Assembly (NCBI RefSeq): GCF_005889715.1
Contig: NZ_VCKW01000076.1
Location: forward strand, 1-32,621
DNA: 32,621 nt
From: Actinomadura soli
GTDB lineage: Bacteria > Actinomycetota > Actinomycetes > Streptosporangiales > Streptosporangiaceae
Reading direction: 5' to 3'
In this document: positions 18,468 to 26,479 of the stretch, in pieces
Layout: each line of letters opens with the position of its first letter
Numbering within the stretch: the stretch's first letter is position 1
Position numbers and translations under genes: made by a program
The notes under the pieces: generated by a model
Database searches by the model: none
What the model was told of the DNA's origin: nothing
What the model saw: only the letters and a program-made list of their open reading frames with translations

Positions 18468-19112
18468 TTGACGGACCGCACCACCGTCCCCGCCGGTCGC
18501 CGCGCCGTGTGCGCGGCGGCCGGCGCGCTGGTCATAGGACTCCTGCTGGGCTCCTGCGGCGGCGGTGACGAGCCACCGGCCGCGGCGAGCGGCGGTGGGA
18601 GCACACCGGCCGCGTCCGCCGCCGTCCCCGAAGGGAACGCGAAGCCGCTGCCCAAGTCGCCGCCGAAGACGCTCAGCATCGCCAAGCTCGGCGTCACCGC
18701 CCCGGTGTCCCCGCTGGGCCTGCGTCCGGACGGGCGCATCGAGGAGCCACCGCTCAGCCGTCCCAACCTGACCGGGTGGTACAAGCTCGGCCCCACCCCG
18801 GGAGAGAACGGGCCGTCGGTGATCCTCGGCCACGTGGACGCCAACAAGAAGCAGGCCGTCTTCTACCGGCTCAAGGATCTGAAGCAGGGCGACCGGATCG
18901 AGGTGACCCGTCAGGACGGGACCACCGCGACGTTCGCGGTGACGTCCAAGCAGGACGTGGACAAGAACGCCTTCCCGCACAAGAAGGTGTTCGCCGAGAC
19001 CCTCGACTACTCGTCCCTGCGCCTGGTCACCTGCGGCGGCGCGTTCGACGCCTCGACCGGGCACTACAAGAACAACCTCATCGTCTACGCCAAGCTGGTG
19101 CAGAGCGCCTGA
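18468..19112 (+). CDS. Class F sortase, lipoprotein type
   Basis: A 214-residue transpeptidase. A basic N-terminus is followed by a hydrophobic stretch and lipobox LGSC with Cys30, so it is probably lipid-anchored rather than only TM-anchored. A Gly/Ala/Ser/Pro linker leads to the catalytic beta barrel: ILGHVD (His122) and LVTCGG (Cys189). The third catalytic position, usually Arg 12 residues after the Cys, is Lys201 (GHYKNN). The start TTG at 18468, with GGGAG upstream, is favoured because it lies one base past the previous stop; GTG at 18507 would lose the basic N-terminus and has no ribosome site. It is coupled with the preceding gene, its likely substrate. A terminator follows. Confidence 0.9.
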   Translation: MTDRTTVPAGRRAVCAAAGALVIGLLLGSCGGGDEPPAAASGGGSTPAASAAVPEGNAKPLPKSPPKTLSIAKLGVTAPVSPLGLRPDGRIEEPPLSRPNLTGWYKLGPTPGENGPSVILGHVDANKKQAVFYRLKDLKQGDRIEVTRQDGTTATFAVTSKQDVDKNAFPHKKVFAETLDYSSLRLVTCGGAFDASTGHYKNNLIVYAKLVQSA

Positions 19113-19125
19113 GCGCGGCGACCGC

Positions 19126-19172
19126 AACGGCCGTTCCTTCTCCGGACCACCGGAGGCAGGGACGGCCGTTTT
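19126..19172 (+). terminator. Hairpin with T-run after the sortase gene
   Basis: AACGGCCGT at 19126-19134 pairs with ACGGCCGTT near 19162-19170, and CTCCGG pairs with CCGGAG inside, with small interior mismatches. TTTT ends at 19172. Position 13 bases after the stop supports a rho-independent terminator. Confidence 0.82.
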
Positions 19173-19190
19173 GGCGTTGACCCCGGACCC

Positions 19191-19211
19191 CATCTTGTCA
19201 TTGACAAGATG
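19191..19211. promoter_or_regulatory. Perfect 21-bp palindrome, operator of the DoxX-like gene
   Basis: Arms CATCTTGTCA and TGACAAGATG surround one central T. The right arm contains TTGACA (19201-19206), a perfect -35, and CAATCT at 19225-19230 is a possible -10 after 18 bases. A repressor here would block the promoter. TetR and MarR dimers use such TTGTCA-N-TGACAA sites; the regulator gene is not adjacent. Confidence 0.7.
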
Positions 19212-19212
19212 C

Positions 19213-19243
19213 CCTGTCCTGTCGCAATCTAGACAGTGACAGG
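19213..19243. promoter_or_regulatory. Second inverted repeat, CCTGTC/CTGTC with GACAG/GACAGG
   Basis: CCTGTC-CTGTC (19213-19223) is mirrored by GACAG-T-GACAGG (19232-19243) around GCAATCTA. It covers the proposed -10 and start of transcription and shares the TGTC/GACA half-site with the palindrome at 19191, so both may bind the same regulator. Confidence 0.45.
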
Positions 19244-19289
19244 ATTAAGTGTCCGGGGCCCTGGGCCCCCACATCGGAAGGCCGGATCC

Positions 19290-19868
19290 ATGGAAGACCT
19301 CATCAACACCGTTGGCGTGGAGCTGATCGTCCTCGTCGTCGCCGCGCCCGCGTTGCGCCTGCTCGGGGCCCTCGGCGTGCGCCGTTTCGCCGACTGGCCG
19401 GTCTCCGCCGCTCACGCGATGGCGGTCATGCTCGTCCTCACCGGCATCGTGCGCTTCGTGCCTGACAGCGTGGCCGCCATGCCCAGCGCCGAAGAACTCG
19501 CCCGCATGGTGCCGCCGTTCGTGCCCTTCCCGCTGGCGATGGTCTACCTGACCGGCGTCCTGGAACTGCTCATCGCCGCCGGTCTCGTCCTGGCGCGTAC
19601 CCGCTGGAGCGCCGCTGTCGGACTGGCCGTCCTGCTGCCACTACTGCTCCCGGCCAACATCTACGCCGCCCTCAACGACATCCCCCTGAACGGCGCCGAG
19701 GCCACCCCGCTGTGGATCCGGATCCCGCAGCAGGCCGCCTACATCGCCATCGCGCTGTGGATCGCCAGATCCGCCGACTCCACCAGCGCGCGGCGCCTGC
19801 TCAAGGGGCGCGTGCTGAAGGGCCGCCTGCTCAAGGGCCGCCTGCTTAAGCTGCCCCTGGCCCGCTAG
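19290..19868 (+). CDS. DoxX-like four-TM membrane protein with basic repeat tail
   Basis: A 192-residue protein with four hydrophobic helices (VELIVLVVAAPALRLLGAL, AAHAMAVMLVLTGIVRFVP, MVYLTGVLELLIAAGLVLA, AAVGLAVLLPLLLPANIYAA) and a last one (AAYIAIALWIARS). The V-Y-L-T-G-V-L-E-L motif and NIYAALN are typical of DoxX-like proteins. The start ATG 19290, after GGAAGG, is preferred over GTG 19236, which overlaps the operator. The C-terminus holds four tandem 5-residue units, RRLLK-GRVLK-GRLLK-GRLLK, coded by 15-bp DNA repeats. Upstream operators suggest ligand-induced expression. Function unknown. Confidence 0.78.
   Translation: MEDLINTVGVELIVLVVAAPALRLLGALGVRRFADWPVSAAHAMAVMLVLTGIVRFVPDSVAAMPSAEELARMVPPFVPFPLAMVYLTGVLELLIAAGLVLARTRWSAAVGLAVLLPLLLPANIYAALNDIPLNGAEATPLWIRIPQQAAYIAIALWIARSADSTSARRLLKGRVLKGRLLKGRLLKLPLAR
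19791..19850 (+). repeat. 15-bp tandem repeat coding a cationic tail
   Basis: Four 15-bp units (19791, 19806, 19821, 19836) with consensus GGCCGCCTGCTCAAG code for (G/R)R(L/V)LK. They lie in the last codons of the DoxX-like gene and keep the frame, so copy number can change without breaking the protein. Confidence 0.9.
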
Positions 19869-19928
19869 CGCGACTCCGTGGATCGTGGGCGGGCGTGAAA
19901 GTGGTGGGCGGATGCGGGTGATACGTGT

Positions 19929-20348
19929 GTGACCGCCGTTCGTGTTACGGAAAGGCTGCACAGGACTCGGGAGCCCCTGACCGCTGATCCGCCCCTGGAC
20001 GGGGGCCCGGGGCGGGTGGACGACGGTGCTGTTCTGCGGTCGTCCCTCCGCGAGCCCGAACGGTTCGGGCAGATCTTCGACGCGTACTTCGCGGAGATCC
20101 ACGGGTATGCGGCGAAGCGGCTCGGGCCGGACGCGGCGGCCGATGTCGCGTCGCAGACGTTCCTGGAGGCGTTCCGGGGGCGGGGCCGGTACGACGCGTC
20201 CCGCGCGGCCGTCCGGACGTGGCTGGCCGGGATCGCGACCAACGTGATCGGCAAGCACCGGCGTGCGGAGGTGCGCGGGTTGGCGACGCTGGTGTGGGCG
20301 GTCATCTCCGGGCCGCAGCACGGCCGAACGCGCGCCGGAGCCCGCTAG
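19929..20348 (+). pseudogene. Truncated ECF sigma factor (region 2 only)
   Basis: From GTG 19929 the product has a good sigma region 2: FGQIFDAYFAEIHGYAAKRL, DVASQTFLEAFRGRGRYDAS, and TWLAGIATNVIGKHRR. After HRRAEVR the similarity stops; the last ~28 residues look random and there is no region 4, so it cannot bind a -35 element. The stop TAG at 20346-20348 shares the CTAG with the stop of the convergent dehydrogenase gene. The 3' half was most likely lost in a deletion that joined this locus to the beta-oxidation genes. Confidence 0.7.
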
Positions 20349-21883
20349 GAGATGAGGTCGGACGGGACGGTGCCGGTCTCGGTCAGCGGCAGCCCGAGCG
20401 CCGCCCGTTCGGCCAGCCAGACGCTCGGACGGTAACGCGGATCGCCCGTGGCCCCGTGCAGGCCGCGCAGGATCTCCAGGACGCGAGCCGCCCCGGCGTG
20501 CTCGCCCCACTCCAGCGGCCCGCGCGGATAGCCGAGCCCGAGCTTCACGGCGGTGTCGATGTCGCCGGGACGGGCCAGCCGCTGCTCCGCGATACCGCAG
20601 CCCACGTTCACGATCGCGGCGAGGAGGCGTTGGGCGACGGGCGCGGGCGCGTCCCTGACGACGGTGACAGGTCGTCCCGTGGTGAGGAGGGCCGCCAGAC
20701 CCGCGCGGCCAGCTTCCTTGTCGACGCCCGGGTGGACGGCCAAGGAGAGACGCGTGAAGAACCCACCGAACGGGTCAACGCCCAAGGTGCGCTCTAGGGG
20801 AAGACCCTCGGCCTTGGCTGCGGCGACGGTGCTCTGCCCGAAGGGCGCGACGAACACCACGGCCTGGCCGGACGGCTCGTCCCCCGACTCGACCTCCACT
20901 CCCGCCGTCGAAAGCAGCGCGCCCAGCTCTTCGCGGACGTCACCCTGTATCCAGGCAGGGCGAGCCTGCACCAGGGGTGCCTTCGCCTCAGGCGGCTCCT
21001 GCTTCGCGCCGTCCTCGTACTTGTAGAAACCAGCGCCCGTCTTGCGTCCGTACAGGCCCGCCTCCAGCCGTGCCCGCCCGATCCTGGACGGACGCAACCG
21101 CGGCTCTGTGTAGAACCCCGTCCAGATGGACTCCATCACCGGGTGCGACACGTCCATCCCAGTGAGGTCGAGCAGTTCGCAGGGGCCCATCCTCAGGCCG
21201 AGGACGTCCCGCGCTATGCGGTCGATGTCCACGGGCTCGGCGGCATCCTCCGACAGGATCTGGAGAGCCTCCGTCACGAGTCCGCGCCCAGCGTGGTTGA
21301 CGAGGAAGCCAGGCGCGTCTGGCGCGAGCACCGGCTCGTGACCGAGACGCCGGACGAGGTCCGCCAGCGCCTCCGGAATCCATCCGGCCGTCCGGGCGCC
21401 CGGAATCACCTCGACCAACCGCATCAACGGCACCGGATTGAAGAAATGCAGCCCCGCCAGCCTGGACGGATCGTCCAGCGCGGCACCGATCGCCGTCACC
21501 GGCAGCGAGCTGGTGTTGGTCACCAGGACCGTGTGCTCGGGGCAGGCCTTCTCCAGGGCGGTGAACAGCTCCCGCTTCGTCTCCATGTCCTCCCGGACGG
21601 CCTCGACCACGAGATCGCAGTCCTGGAACGGCGTGAGCGGCTCACCGACCGGACGGAGCCGCGCCTTCGCCCGCTCCGCCTCGTCCGCAGCCATGCGTCC
21701 CTTGCTCACGAGCTTGTCGAACATGCCGCCGATGTGCTCGACCGCGCTCATCACCGCGTCCGTCCGGACGTCGGCCAGCTCCACCGTCAGCCCGCCTGCC
21801 GCCGCGAGCTGCGCGATCCCGCGTCCCATCGCCCCGGCCCCGATCACCCGGACCGTCGTCACCTGCCGCGCCCATTGCTCCAC
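20345..21883 (-). CDS. 3-hydroxyacyl-CoA dehydrogenase, two-domain PaaH/PaaC type
   Basis: A 512-residue NAD-dependent dehydrogenase that oxidises 3-hydroxyacyl-CoA to 3-ketoacyl-CoA. The Rossmann motif is VRVIGAGAMGRGIAQLAAAG; the catalytic region is TNTSSLPVTAIGAAL and GLHFFNPVPLMRLVEVIPG; the first C-terminal domain follows (FLVNHAGRGLVTEALQIL). Residues beyond ~380 hold a second, degenerate C-terminal domain ending LGYPRGPLEWGEHAG, as in the PaaH proteins of phenylacetate catabolism, though no other paa genes are here. The GTG at 21883 is the start because AGGAGG lies six bases upstream; an ATG further upstream lacks this. It is divergent from the thiolase gene, which performs the next step. 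Confidence 0.93.
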   Translation of the reverse strand: MEQWARQVTTVRVIGAGAMGRGIAQLAAAGGLTVELADVRTDAVMSAVEHIGGMFDKLVSKGRMAADEAERAKARLRPVGEPLTPFQDCDLVVEAVREDMETKRELFTALEKACPEHTVLVTNTSSLPVTAIGAALDDPSRLAGLHFFNPVPLMRLVEVIPGARTAGWIPEALADLVRRLGHEPVLAPDAPGFLVNHAGRGLVTEALQILSEDAAEPVDIDRIARDVLGLRMGPCELLDLTGMDVSHPVMESIWTGFYTEPRLRPSRIGRARLEAGLYGRKTGAGFYKYEDGAKQEPPEAKAPLVQARPAWIQGDVREELGALLSTAGVEVESGDEPSGQAVVFVAPFGQSTVAAAKAEGLPLERTLGVDPFGGFFTRLSLAVHPGVDKEAGRAGLAALLTTGRPVTVVRDAPAPVAQRLLAAIVNVGCGIAEQRLARPGDIDTAVKLGLGYPRGPLEWGEHAGAARVLEILRGLHGATGDPRYRPSVWLAERAALGLPLTETGTVPSDLIS

Positions 21884-22020
21884 CGTCGCCTCCTCGCTCG
21901 TCCGCTCCGCTCCCCGCCTCTCACGCATTCAATCTCTTGCCAGGCGGAAGCCCGGACGCAGCCCTCCCCAACCGGGGACGTAATCTGCGAAGTGCCTGAA
22001 AACGACGCGAGGAGCCCACC

Positions 22021-23250
22021 ATGCGCGACGCGGTGATCTGCGAGCCGCTGCGTACCCCGATCGGCCGGTTCGGCGGGGTGCTGAAGACCGTCCCGCCCGC
22101 CGAACTCGCCGCGACCGTCATCCGGACGCTCGTCGAACGCACCGGGCTGCCCGGCGACGCGATCGACGAGGTGATCCTCGGGCACTGCTACCCGACGTCC
22201 GACGCCCCCGCCATCGGACGCGTCGCCGCGCTCGACGCCGGGCTCCCCGTCGAGGTCGGCGGCGTGCAGCTCGACCGGCGGTGCGGGTCCGGGCTGCAGG
22301 CCGTCGTGAACGCGGCCATGCAGGTCCAGACCGGCGTCAGCGACGTGATCATCGCGGGCGGCGTGGAGAGCATGAGCGGCGCGCCCTTCTACACGACCCA
22401 GGCCCGCTGGGGGATCCGCGGGCCGTCCCTGGAACTGCACGACGCGCTCGCGCAGGGCCGTGTCACCGCCGGGGGCGCCCACCATCCGGTGCCCGGCGGG
22501 ATGCTGGAGACCGCCGAGAACCTGCGCCGCGAGTACGGCATCGGTCGCGAGGAGCAGGACGAGCTCGCCGTCCGCTCCCACCAGCGCGCCGTCGCCGCGC
22601 AGCGGTCCGGGGTGTTCGCGGAGGAGATCGTCCCGGTGACCGTCCGGTCGCGGAAGGGCGACACGGTCGTCGACACCGACGAGCACCCGCGTCCGGACAC
22701 GACGGTCGAGTCGCTGGCGAAGCTGCGTCCCGTCCTCGGCAAGGCCGACGACCAGGCGACCGTCACGGCGGGCAACGCCAGCGGCCAGAACGACGCGGCC
22801 GCCGCCTGCATCGTCACCACCCCCGAGCGCGCCGCCGAGCTTGGGCTGCGCCCGCTCGTCCGGCTCGTCTCGTGGGCCCGCGCTGGCGTGCCGCCGCGCA
22901 CGATGGGCATCGGACCCGTCCCCGCCACCGCCAAGGCCCTGGAGCGGGCCGGCCTCACCCTCCCCGACGTCGACCTCATCGAGCTGAACGAGGCGTTCGC
23001 CGCGCAGGTCCTCGCCGTCACCCGCGAATGGGACCTCAAGGACGCCGACTGGGACCGCGTCAACGTCAACGGCTCCGGCATCTCCCTCGGCCACCCCGTC
23101 GGCGCGACCGGCGCCCGCATCCTCGCCACCCTCGCCCGCGAGATGCACCGCCGCGAGGCCCGCTACGGCCTGGAGACGATGTGCATCGGCGGCGGCCAGG
23201 GCCTCGCGGCGATCTTCGAGCGCGTCCAGATCCGCGGCGAGGGCCTGTGA
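22021..23250 (+). CDS. Acetyl-CoA C-acyltransferase (thiolase)
   Basis: A 409-residue thiolase that cleaves 3-ketoacyl-CoA with CoA, or runs in reverse. The nucleophile is Cys88 in LDRRCGSGLQAV; the other catalytic residues are His358 in LGHPVGATGAR and Cys388 in MCIGGGQG; NEAFAAQ is also present. All active-site residues are intact and the length is normal for the family. GCGAGGAG lies just before the ATG. With the divergent dehydrogenase and the downstream EtfD-like gene it makes a fatty-acid or acyl-CoA degradation locus; chain-length preference cannot be told. Confidence 0.96.
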   Translation: MRDAVICEPLRTPIGRFGGVLKTVPPAELAATVIRTLVERTGLPGDAIDEVILGHCYPTSDAPAIGRVAALDAGLPVEVGGVQLDRRCGSGLQAVVNAAMQVQTGVSDVIIAGGVESMSGAPFYTTQARWGIRGPSLELHDALAQGRVTAGGAHHPVPGGMLETAENLRREYGIGREEQDELAVRSHQRAVAAQRSGVFAEEIVPVTVRSRKGDTVVDTDEHPRPDTTVESLAKLRPVLGKADDQATVTAGNASGQNDAAAACIVTTPERAAELGLRPLVRLVSWARAGVPPRTMGIGPVPATAKALERAGLTLPDVDLIELNEAFAAQVLAVTREWDLKDADWDRVNVNGSGISLGHPVGATGARILATLAREMHRREARYGLETMCIGGGQGLAAIFERVQIRGEGL

Positions 23251-23261
23251 CGTCCGGTGGA

Positions 23262-23293
23262 GGGATACCGGTGGATGCTGGTGGGATACCGGT
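23262..23293 (+). repeat. Direct repeat GGGATACCGGT x2, 21 bp apart
   Basis: GGGATACCGGT occurs at 23262-23272 and 23283-23293. The 21-bp spacing is two helical turns. The ends also form an inverted repeat TACCGGT/ACCGGTA. It lies 12 bases after the thiolase stop and upstream of the EtfD-like gene: an activator site or a weak terminator. Confidence 0.5.
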
Positions 23294-23328
23294 AGGCGAG
23301 GCTCTCGTCGGACGGCTCACGGATTAGC

Positions 23329-23343
23329 TACTACCGAGTAGTA
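23329..23343. promoter_or_regulatory. Palindrome TACTA-CCGAG-TAGTA upstream of the EtfD-like gene
   Basis: Perfect 5-bp arms, with AT-rich flanks, 77 bases before the start at 23420. The layout resembles TetR-family sites in front of actinobacterial fatty-acid genes, so acyl-CoA-responsive control is a fair guess. Confidence 0.5.
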
Positions 23344-23419
23344 TTCGGGCCCCGGATGATGTGCGGTCTGTGGCGAGCCTTACTCTGACTGCCATCGCCG
23401 TACCCAGGAGGACGGAACA

Positions 23420-25570
23420 GTGTTCTGGATCACGTTGGTCATCGGGCTCGCCGGAACGGCGGTCGCGCTGGCGCTCGCCGGACGGCGGGTGCTGTTCCTC
23501 TATGCCATCGCCAAGAGCGGCCAGCCCGACCCCGAACGCGTCCTGCAGGTCAAGCGCGACCCGAAAGCCGACGTCCAGGACCAGGTGACCGAGGTCTTCG
23601 GCCAGCGCAAACTGCTGAAGTGGTCGCTCGCGGGCGCCGCGCACGCCGCGGTGATGTGGGCGTTCTTCCTGCTGGCCACCGTCTACCTGGAGGCGGCCGT
23701 CGCGCTGCTCGCCGGGCTCGACAAGCACATCCCGGGGCTGCAGACCTGGCCGCCGATCGGGTTCGTCCAGGACACCATCGCCCTCGCCGCCCTCGCCGGC
23801 CTGATCGTCTTCACCGCGATCCGGATCAAGAACTCGCCGAAGCGGATCGGCCGCGCGTCCCGGTTCAAGGGCTCGCACCTGTCCGGCGCGTGGATCACGC
23901 TGTTCATGATCTTCAACGTGATCTGGACGATGTTCCTGTTCCGCGGCGCCGAGCACGCGTCCGACAACCTCGCCTACGGCAAGGGCGCGTACTTCTCCTA
24001 CCTCACCGGGCAGCTGTTCGAGGGGATGAGCCATGACGCCCTCGTAAGGCTGGAGTCGGTCGGGCTGCTGCTGCACATCGGCGTCGCGCTGGTGTTCCTG
24101 GTGTTCGTCGTCCACTCCAAGCACCTGCACATCTTCCTGGCGCCGCTGAACGTCATGTTCAAGCGCCGCCCGGACGGCCTCGGCGCCGTGCAGCCGATGA
24201 TGTCCGGCGGCAAGCCGCTGGACTTCGAGGAGGCCGACCCCGACGAGGACACCTTCGGCCGCGGCAAGATCGAGGACTTCACCTGGAAGGGCTTCCTCGA
24301 CATGGCGACCTGCACCGAGTGCGGCCGCTGCCAGTCGCAGTGCCCCGCCTGGAACACCGGCAAGCCGCTGTCGCCGAAGATGCTCGTCCTGGAACTGCGC
24401 GACCACGCCCTGGCCAAGGCGCCCTACTTCACCGCGTCGGAGGAGGCCCGGGAGAAGTTCACCGACGAGCAGAAGCTGGCGATGGAGGTGGACAGGGCGC
24501 TCGTCGGTGACGACGGCGTCATCCACCCGGACGTCCTGTGGTCCTGCACCAACTGCGGCGCCTGCGTCGAGCAGTGCCCGGTCGACATCGAGCACATCGA
24601 CCACATCCTGGACATGCGCCGCTTCCAGGTCATGATCGAGTCGTCGTTCCCGTCCGAGGCCGGCGTCATGCTGAAGAACCTGGAGAACAAGGGCAACCCG
24701 TGGGGGATGTCCGAGATGAAGCGCCTCGAATGGATCGAGGAGCTCGACTTCGAGGTCGAGGTCGTCGACGAGAAGGTCCCCGACGACACCGAGTACCTGT
24801 TCTGGGTCGGCTGCGCCGGGGCGCTGGAAGACCGCGCGAAGAAGACCACCAAGGCCGTCGCGGAGCTGCTGCACATCGCGGGCGTGAAGTTCGCCGTCCT
24901 CGGCCCGATGGAGGCGTGCACCGGCGACCCTGCGCGCCGCCTCGGCATGGAGTTCGTCTTCCAGATGCTCGCCCAGCAGAACGTCGAGACGCTGAACGAC
25001 GCGGGCGCCAAGAAGATCGTCGCGACGTGCCCGCACTGCTTCAACACCCTGGCCAACGAGTACCCGCAGCTCGGCGGGAACTACGACGTCGTCCACCACA
25101 CCCAGCTTCTCGCGCACCTGGTCGAGACCGGAAGGCTCACCCCGGTCACCCCGATCGAGGAGAACATCACCTACCACGACCCGTGCTTCCTGGGCCGCCA
25201 CAACAAGGTGTACAAGCAGCCGCGCGACATCATGGCGACCGTCCCCGGCGTCAAGACCCAGGAGATGCACCGGCACAAGGACCGCGGCTTCTGCTGCGGC
25301 GCCGGCGGCGCGCGGATGTGGATGGAAGAGCGCATCGGCAAGCGCATCAACACCGAACGCGTGGACGAGGCGCTGGAGACCAACCCCGACACCGTCTCCA
25401 CCGCCTGCCCGTTCTGCCTGGTCATGCTGGGCGACGCCATCAACGAGAAGAAGAACTCGGGTGACGCGAAGGAGTCGCTGGAGGTCGTCGACGTCTCCCA
25501 GCTCCTGATCCGCTCCATCAAGGGCGAGGCCACCCCGCCCGGGGAGAAGGAGCCCGTCGCCGCCGAGTAG
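23420..25570 (+). CDS. EtfD-like membrane iron-sulfur protein (ETF:menaquinone oxidoreductase type)
   Basis: A 716-residue protein. The N-terminal ~240 residues have five likely TM helices in a heme-b/NarI-like arrangement (ITLVIGLAGTAVALALAG; AAHAAVMWAFFLLATVYLEA). Two [4Fe-4S] ferredoxin motifs follow: CTECGRCQSQCP (from Cys298) and CTNCGACVEQCP (from Cys376). Then two CCG domains as in heterodisulfide reductase subunit B (WVGCAGALEDRA ... CPHCF; DPCFLGRHNKVY ... GFCCGAGGARMW ... CPFC). This matches M. tuberculosis EtfD (Rv0338c), which passes electrons from ETF to menaquinone in fatty-acid oxidation. The beta-oxidation neighbours support that role. GTG start at 23420 with CAGGAGGACGG upstream. 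All cluster cysteines are present. Confidence 0.92.
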   Translation: MFWITLVIGLAGTAVALALAGRRVLFLYAIAKSGQPDPERVLQVKRDPKADVQDQVTEVFGQRKLLKWSLAGAAHAAVMWAFFLLATVYLEAAVALLAGLDKHIPGLQTWPPIGFVQDTIALAALAGLIVFTAIRIKNSPKRIGRASRFKGSHLSGAWITLFMIFNVIWTMFLFRGAEHASDNLAYGKGAYFSYLTGQLFEGMSHDALVRLESVGLLLHIGVALVFLVFVVHSKHLHIFLAPLNVMFKRRPDGLGAVQPMMSGGKPLDFEEADPDEDTFGRGKIEDFTWKGFLDMATCTECGRCQSQCPAWNTGKPLSPKMLVLELRDHALAKAPYFTASEEAREKFTDEQKLAMEVDRALVGDDGVIHPDVLWSCTNCGACVEQCPVDIEHIDHILDMRRFQVMIESSFPSEAGVMLKNLENKGNPWGMSEMKRLEWIEELDFEVEVVDEKVPDDTEYLFWVGCAGALEDRAKKTTKAVAELLHIAGVKFAVLGPMEACTGDPARRLGMEFVFQMLAQQNVETLNDAGAKKIVATCPHCFNTLANEYPQLGGNYDVVHHTQLLAHLVETGRLTPVTPIEENITYHDPCFLGRHNKVYKQPRDIMATVPGVKTQEMHRHKDRGFCCGAGGARMWMEERIGKRINTERVDEALETNPDTVSTACPFCLVMLGDAINEKKNSGDAKESLEVVDVSQLLIRSIKGEATPPGEKEPVAAE

Positions 25571-25587
25571 GACAGCGGCGTCGATTC

Positions 25588-25618
25588 TCGCGCGGCACCG
25601 CCGTCCGGCGCGCGGAGC
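25588..25618. terminator. Imperfect hairpin after the EtfD-like gene
   Basis: CTCGCGCG (25588-25595) pairs with CGCGC-G-GAG (25610-25618) with one bulge. It lies 18 bases past the stop, in the 85-base gap before the ZIP gene. Weak but well placed. Confidence 0.4.
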
Positions 25619-25655
25619 TGGATTGCGGCGTGGGCGGACCTGGTAAGACCCAGGA

Positions 25656-26465
25656 ATGGCCGTGCTCGTGTCCGTCCTCGCGTTCCTGATGACGCTTGCC
25701 GGGGGTCTCGCGGCGATGCGGGTGCGCGACCACCGGCATCTCGTCCTCGGGCTCGCGGGCGGGCTGATGCTCGGCGTCGTCGCCTTCGATCTCGTCCCCG
25801 AGTCGCTGGAGATGGCGCGGCACGGCCTGCTCGGCGTCCCCACGCCCATGATCGGGTTCGCGGCCGGGTTCCTGCTGCTGCACGTCGTGGAGCAGGCGGT
25901 GGCGATCCACCGGGCGCACGAGGAGGAGTACGCGCCCCACGTCCACGCCCACGCCCACGGCGTCGCACTGGGCAGCCCGGCGGCAGGCGCGGAGAACGCG
26001 GAGGGCGCGGAGGGCGGTGTGCGGGGCGGGGGATCGGCGGGCCTGCTCGCCGCGTCCGCGCTCGTCGGGCACAGCCTGGTGGACGGCCTCAGCATCGGCC
26101 TCGGCTTCCAGTCCGGGACGGACGTCGGAATCTTCGTCGCGCTGGCCGTGATCACGCACGACTTCGCGGACGGGTTCAACACCTTCACCGCCGCGTCGCT
26201 GAACCGCGGCGACCGCCGTCCCGCCCTGGCGCTGTTGCTCGCCGACGCGGTCGCGCCGATCGTGGGGGCGGCCGCGGGGACGCTCGTGGCCCTGCCGGAC
26301 GCCGTCCTGGCGCCGTACCTGGGGTTCTTCGCCGGCGTCCTGCTCTACCTGTCCGCCGCCGAGATCCTGCCGGAGGCGCACAGCGTCCACCCGCGCGTGC
26401 TGACGCTGTGCGCCACGGGCCTCGGCCTGGCGGCGGTGCTCTTCACCGTCGGCCTCGCACACTGA
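25656..26465 (+). CDS. ZIP family divalent metal transporter
   Basis: A 269-residue membrane protein with about eight TM helices, of the ZIP family that imports Zn(II) or related metals. TM4 and TM5 carry the metal motifs HSLVDGLSIGLG and HDFADG. Between TM3 and TM4 is a His-rich cytosolic loop (HVHAHAHG) followed by a low-complexity Gly/Glu stretch, usual for metal sensing. The first helix begins at once (VLVSVLAFLMTLAGGLAAM), so there is no separate signal peptide. ATG 25656 follows CCCAGGA. It stands alone, between the EtfD-like gene and the convergent proX, with a bidirectional terminator after it. No Zur box was found upstream. Confidence 0.9.
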   Translation: MAVLVSVLAFLMTLAGGLAAMRVRDHRHLVLGLAGGLMLGVVAFDLVPESLEMARHGLLGVPTPMIGFAAGFLLLHVVEQAVAIHRAHEEEYAPHVHAHAHGVALGSPAAGAENAEGAEGGVRGGGSAGLLAASALVGHSLVDGLSIGLGFQSGTDVGIFVALAVITHDFADGFNTFTAASLNRGDRRPALALLLADAVAPIVGAAAGTLVALPDAVLAPYLGFFAGVLLYLSAAEILPEAHSVHPRVLTLCATGLGLAAVLFTVGLAH

Positions 26466-26479
26466 CACGCGCACCCGCA

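Noticed and set aside
23324-26188. 954-codon minus-strand open frame
   Set aside because: It is the antisense of the EtfD-like and ZIP genes, with no start signal or motif.
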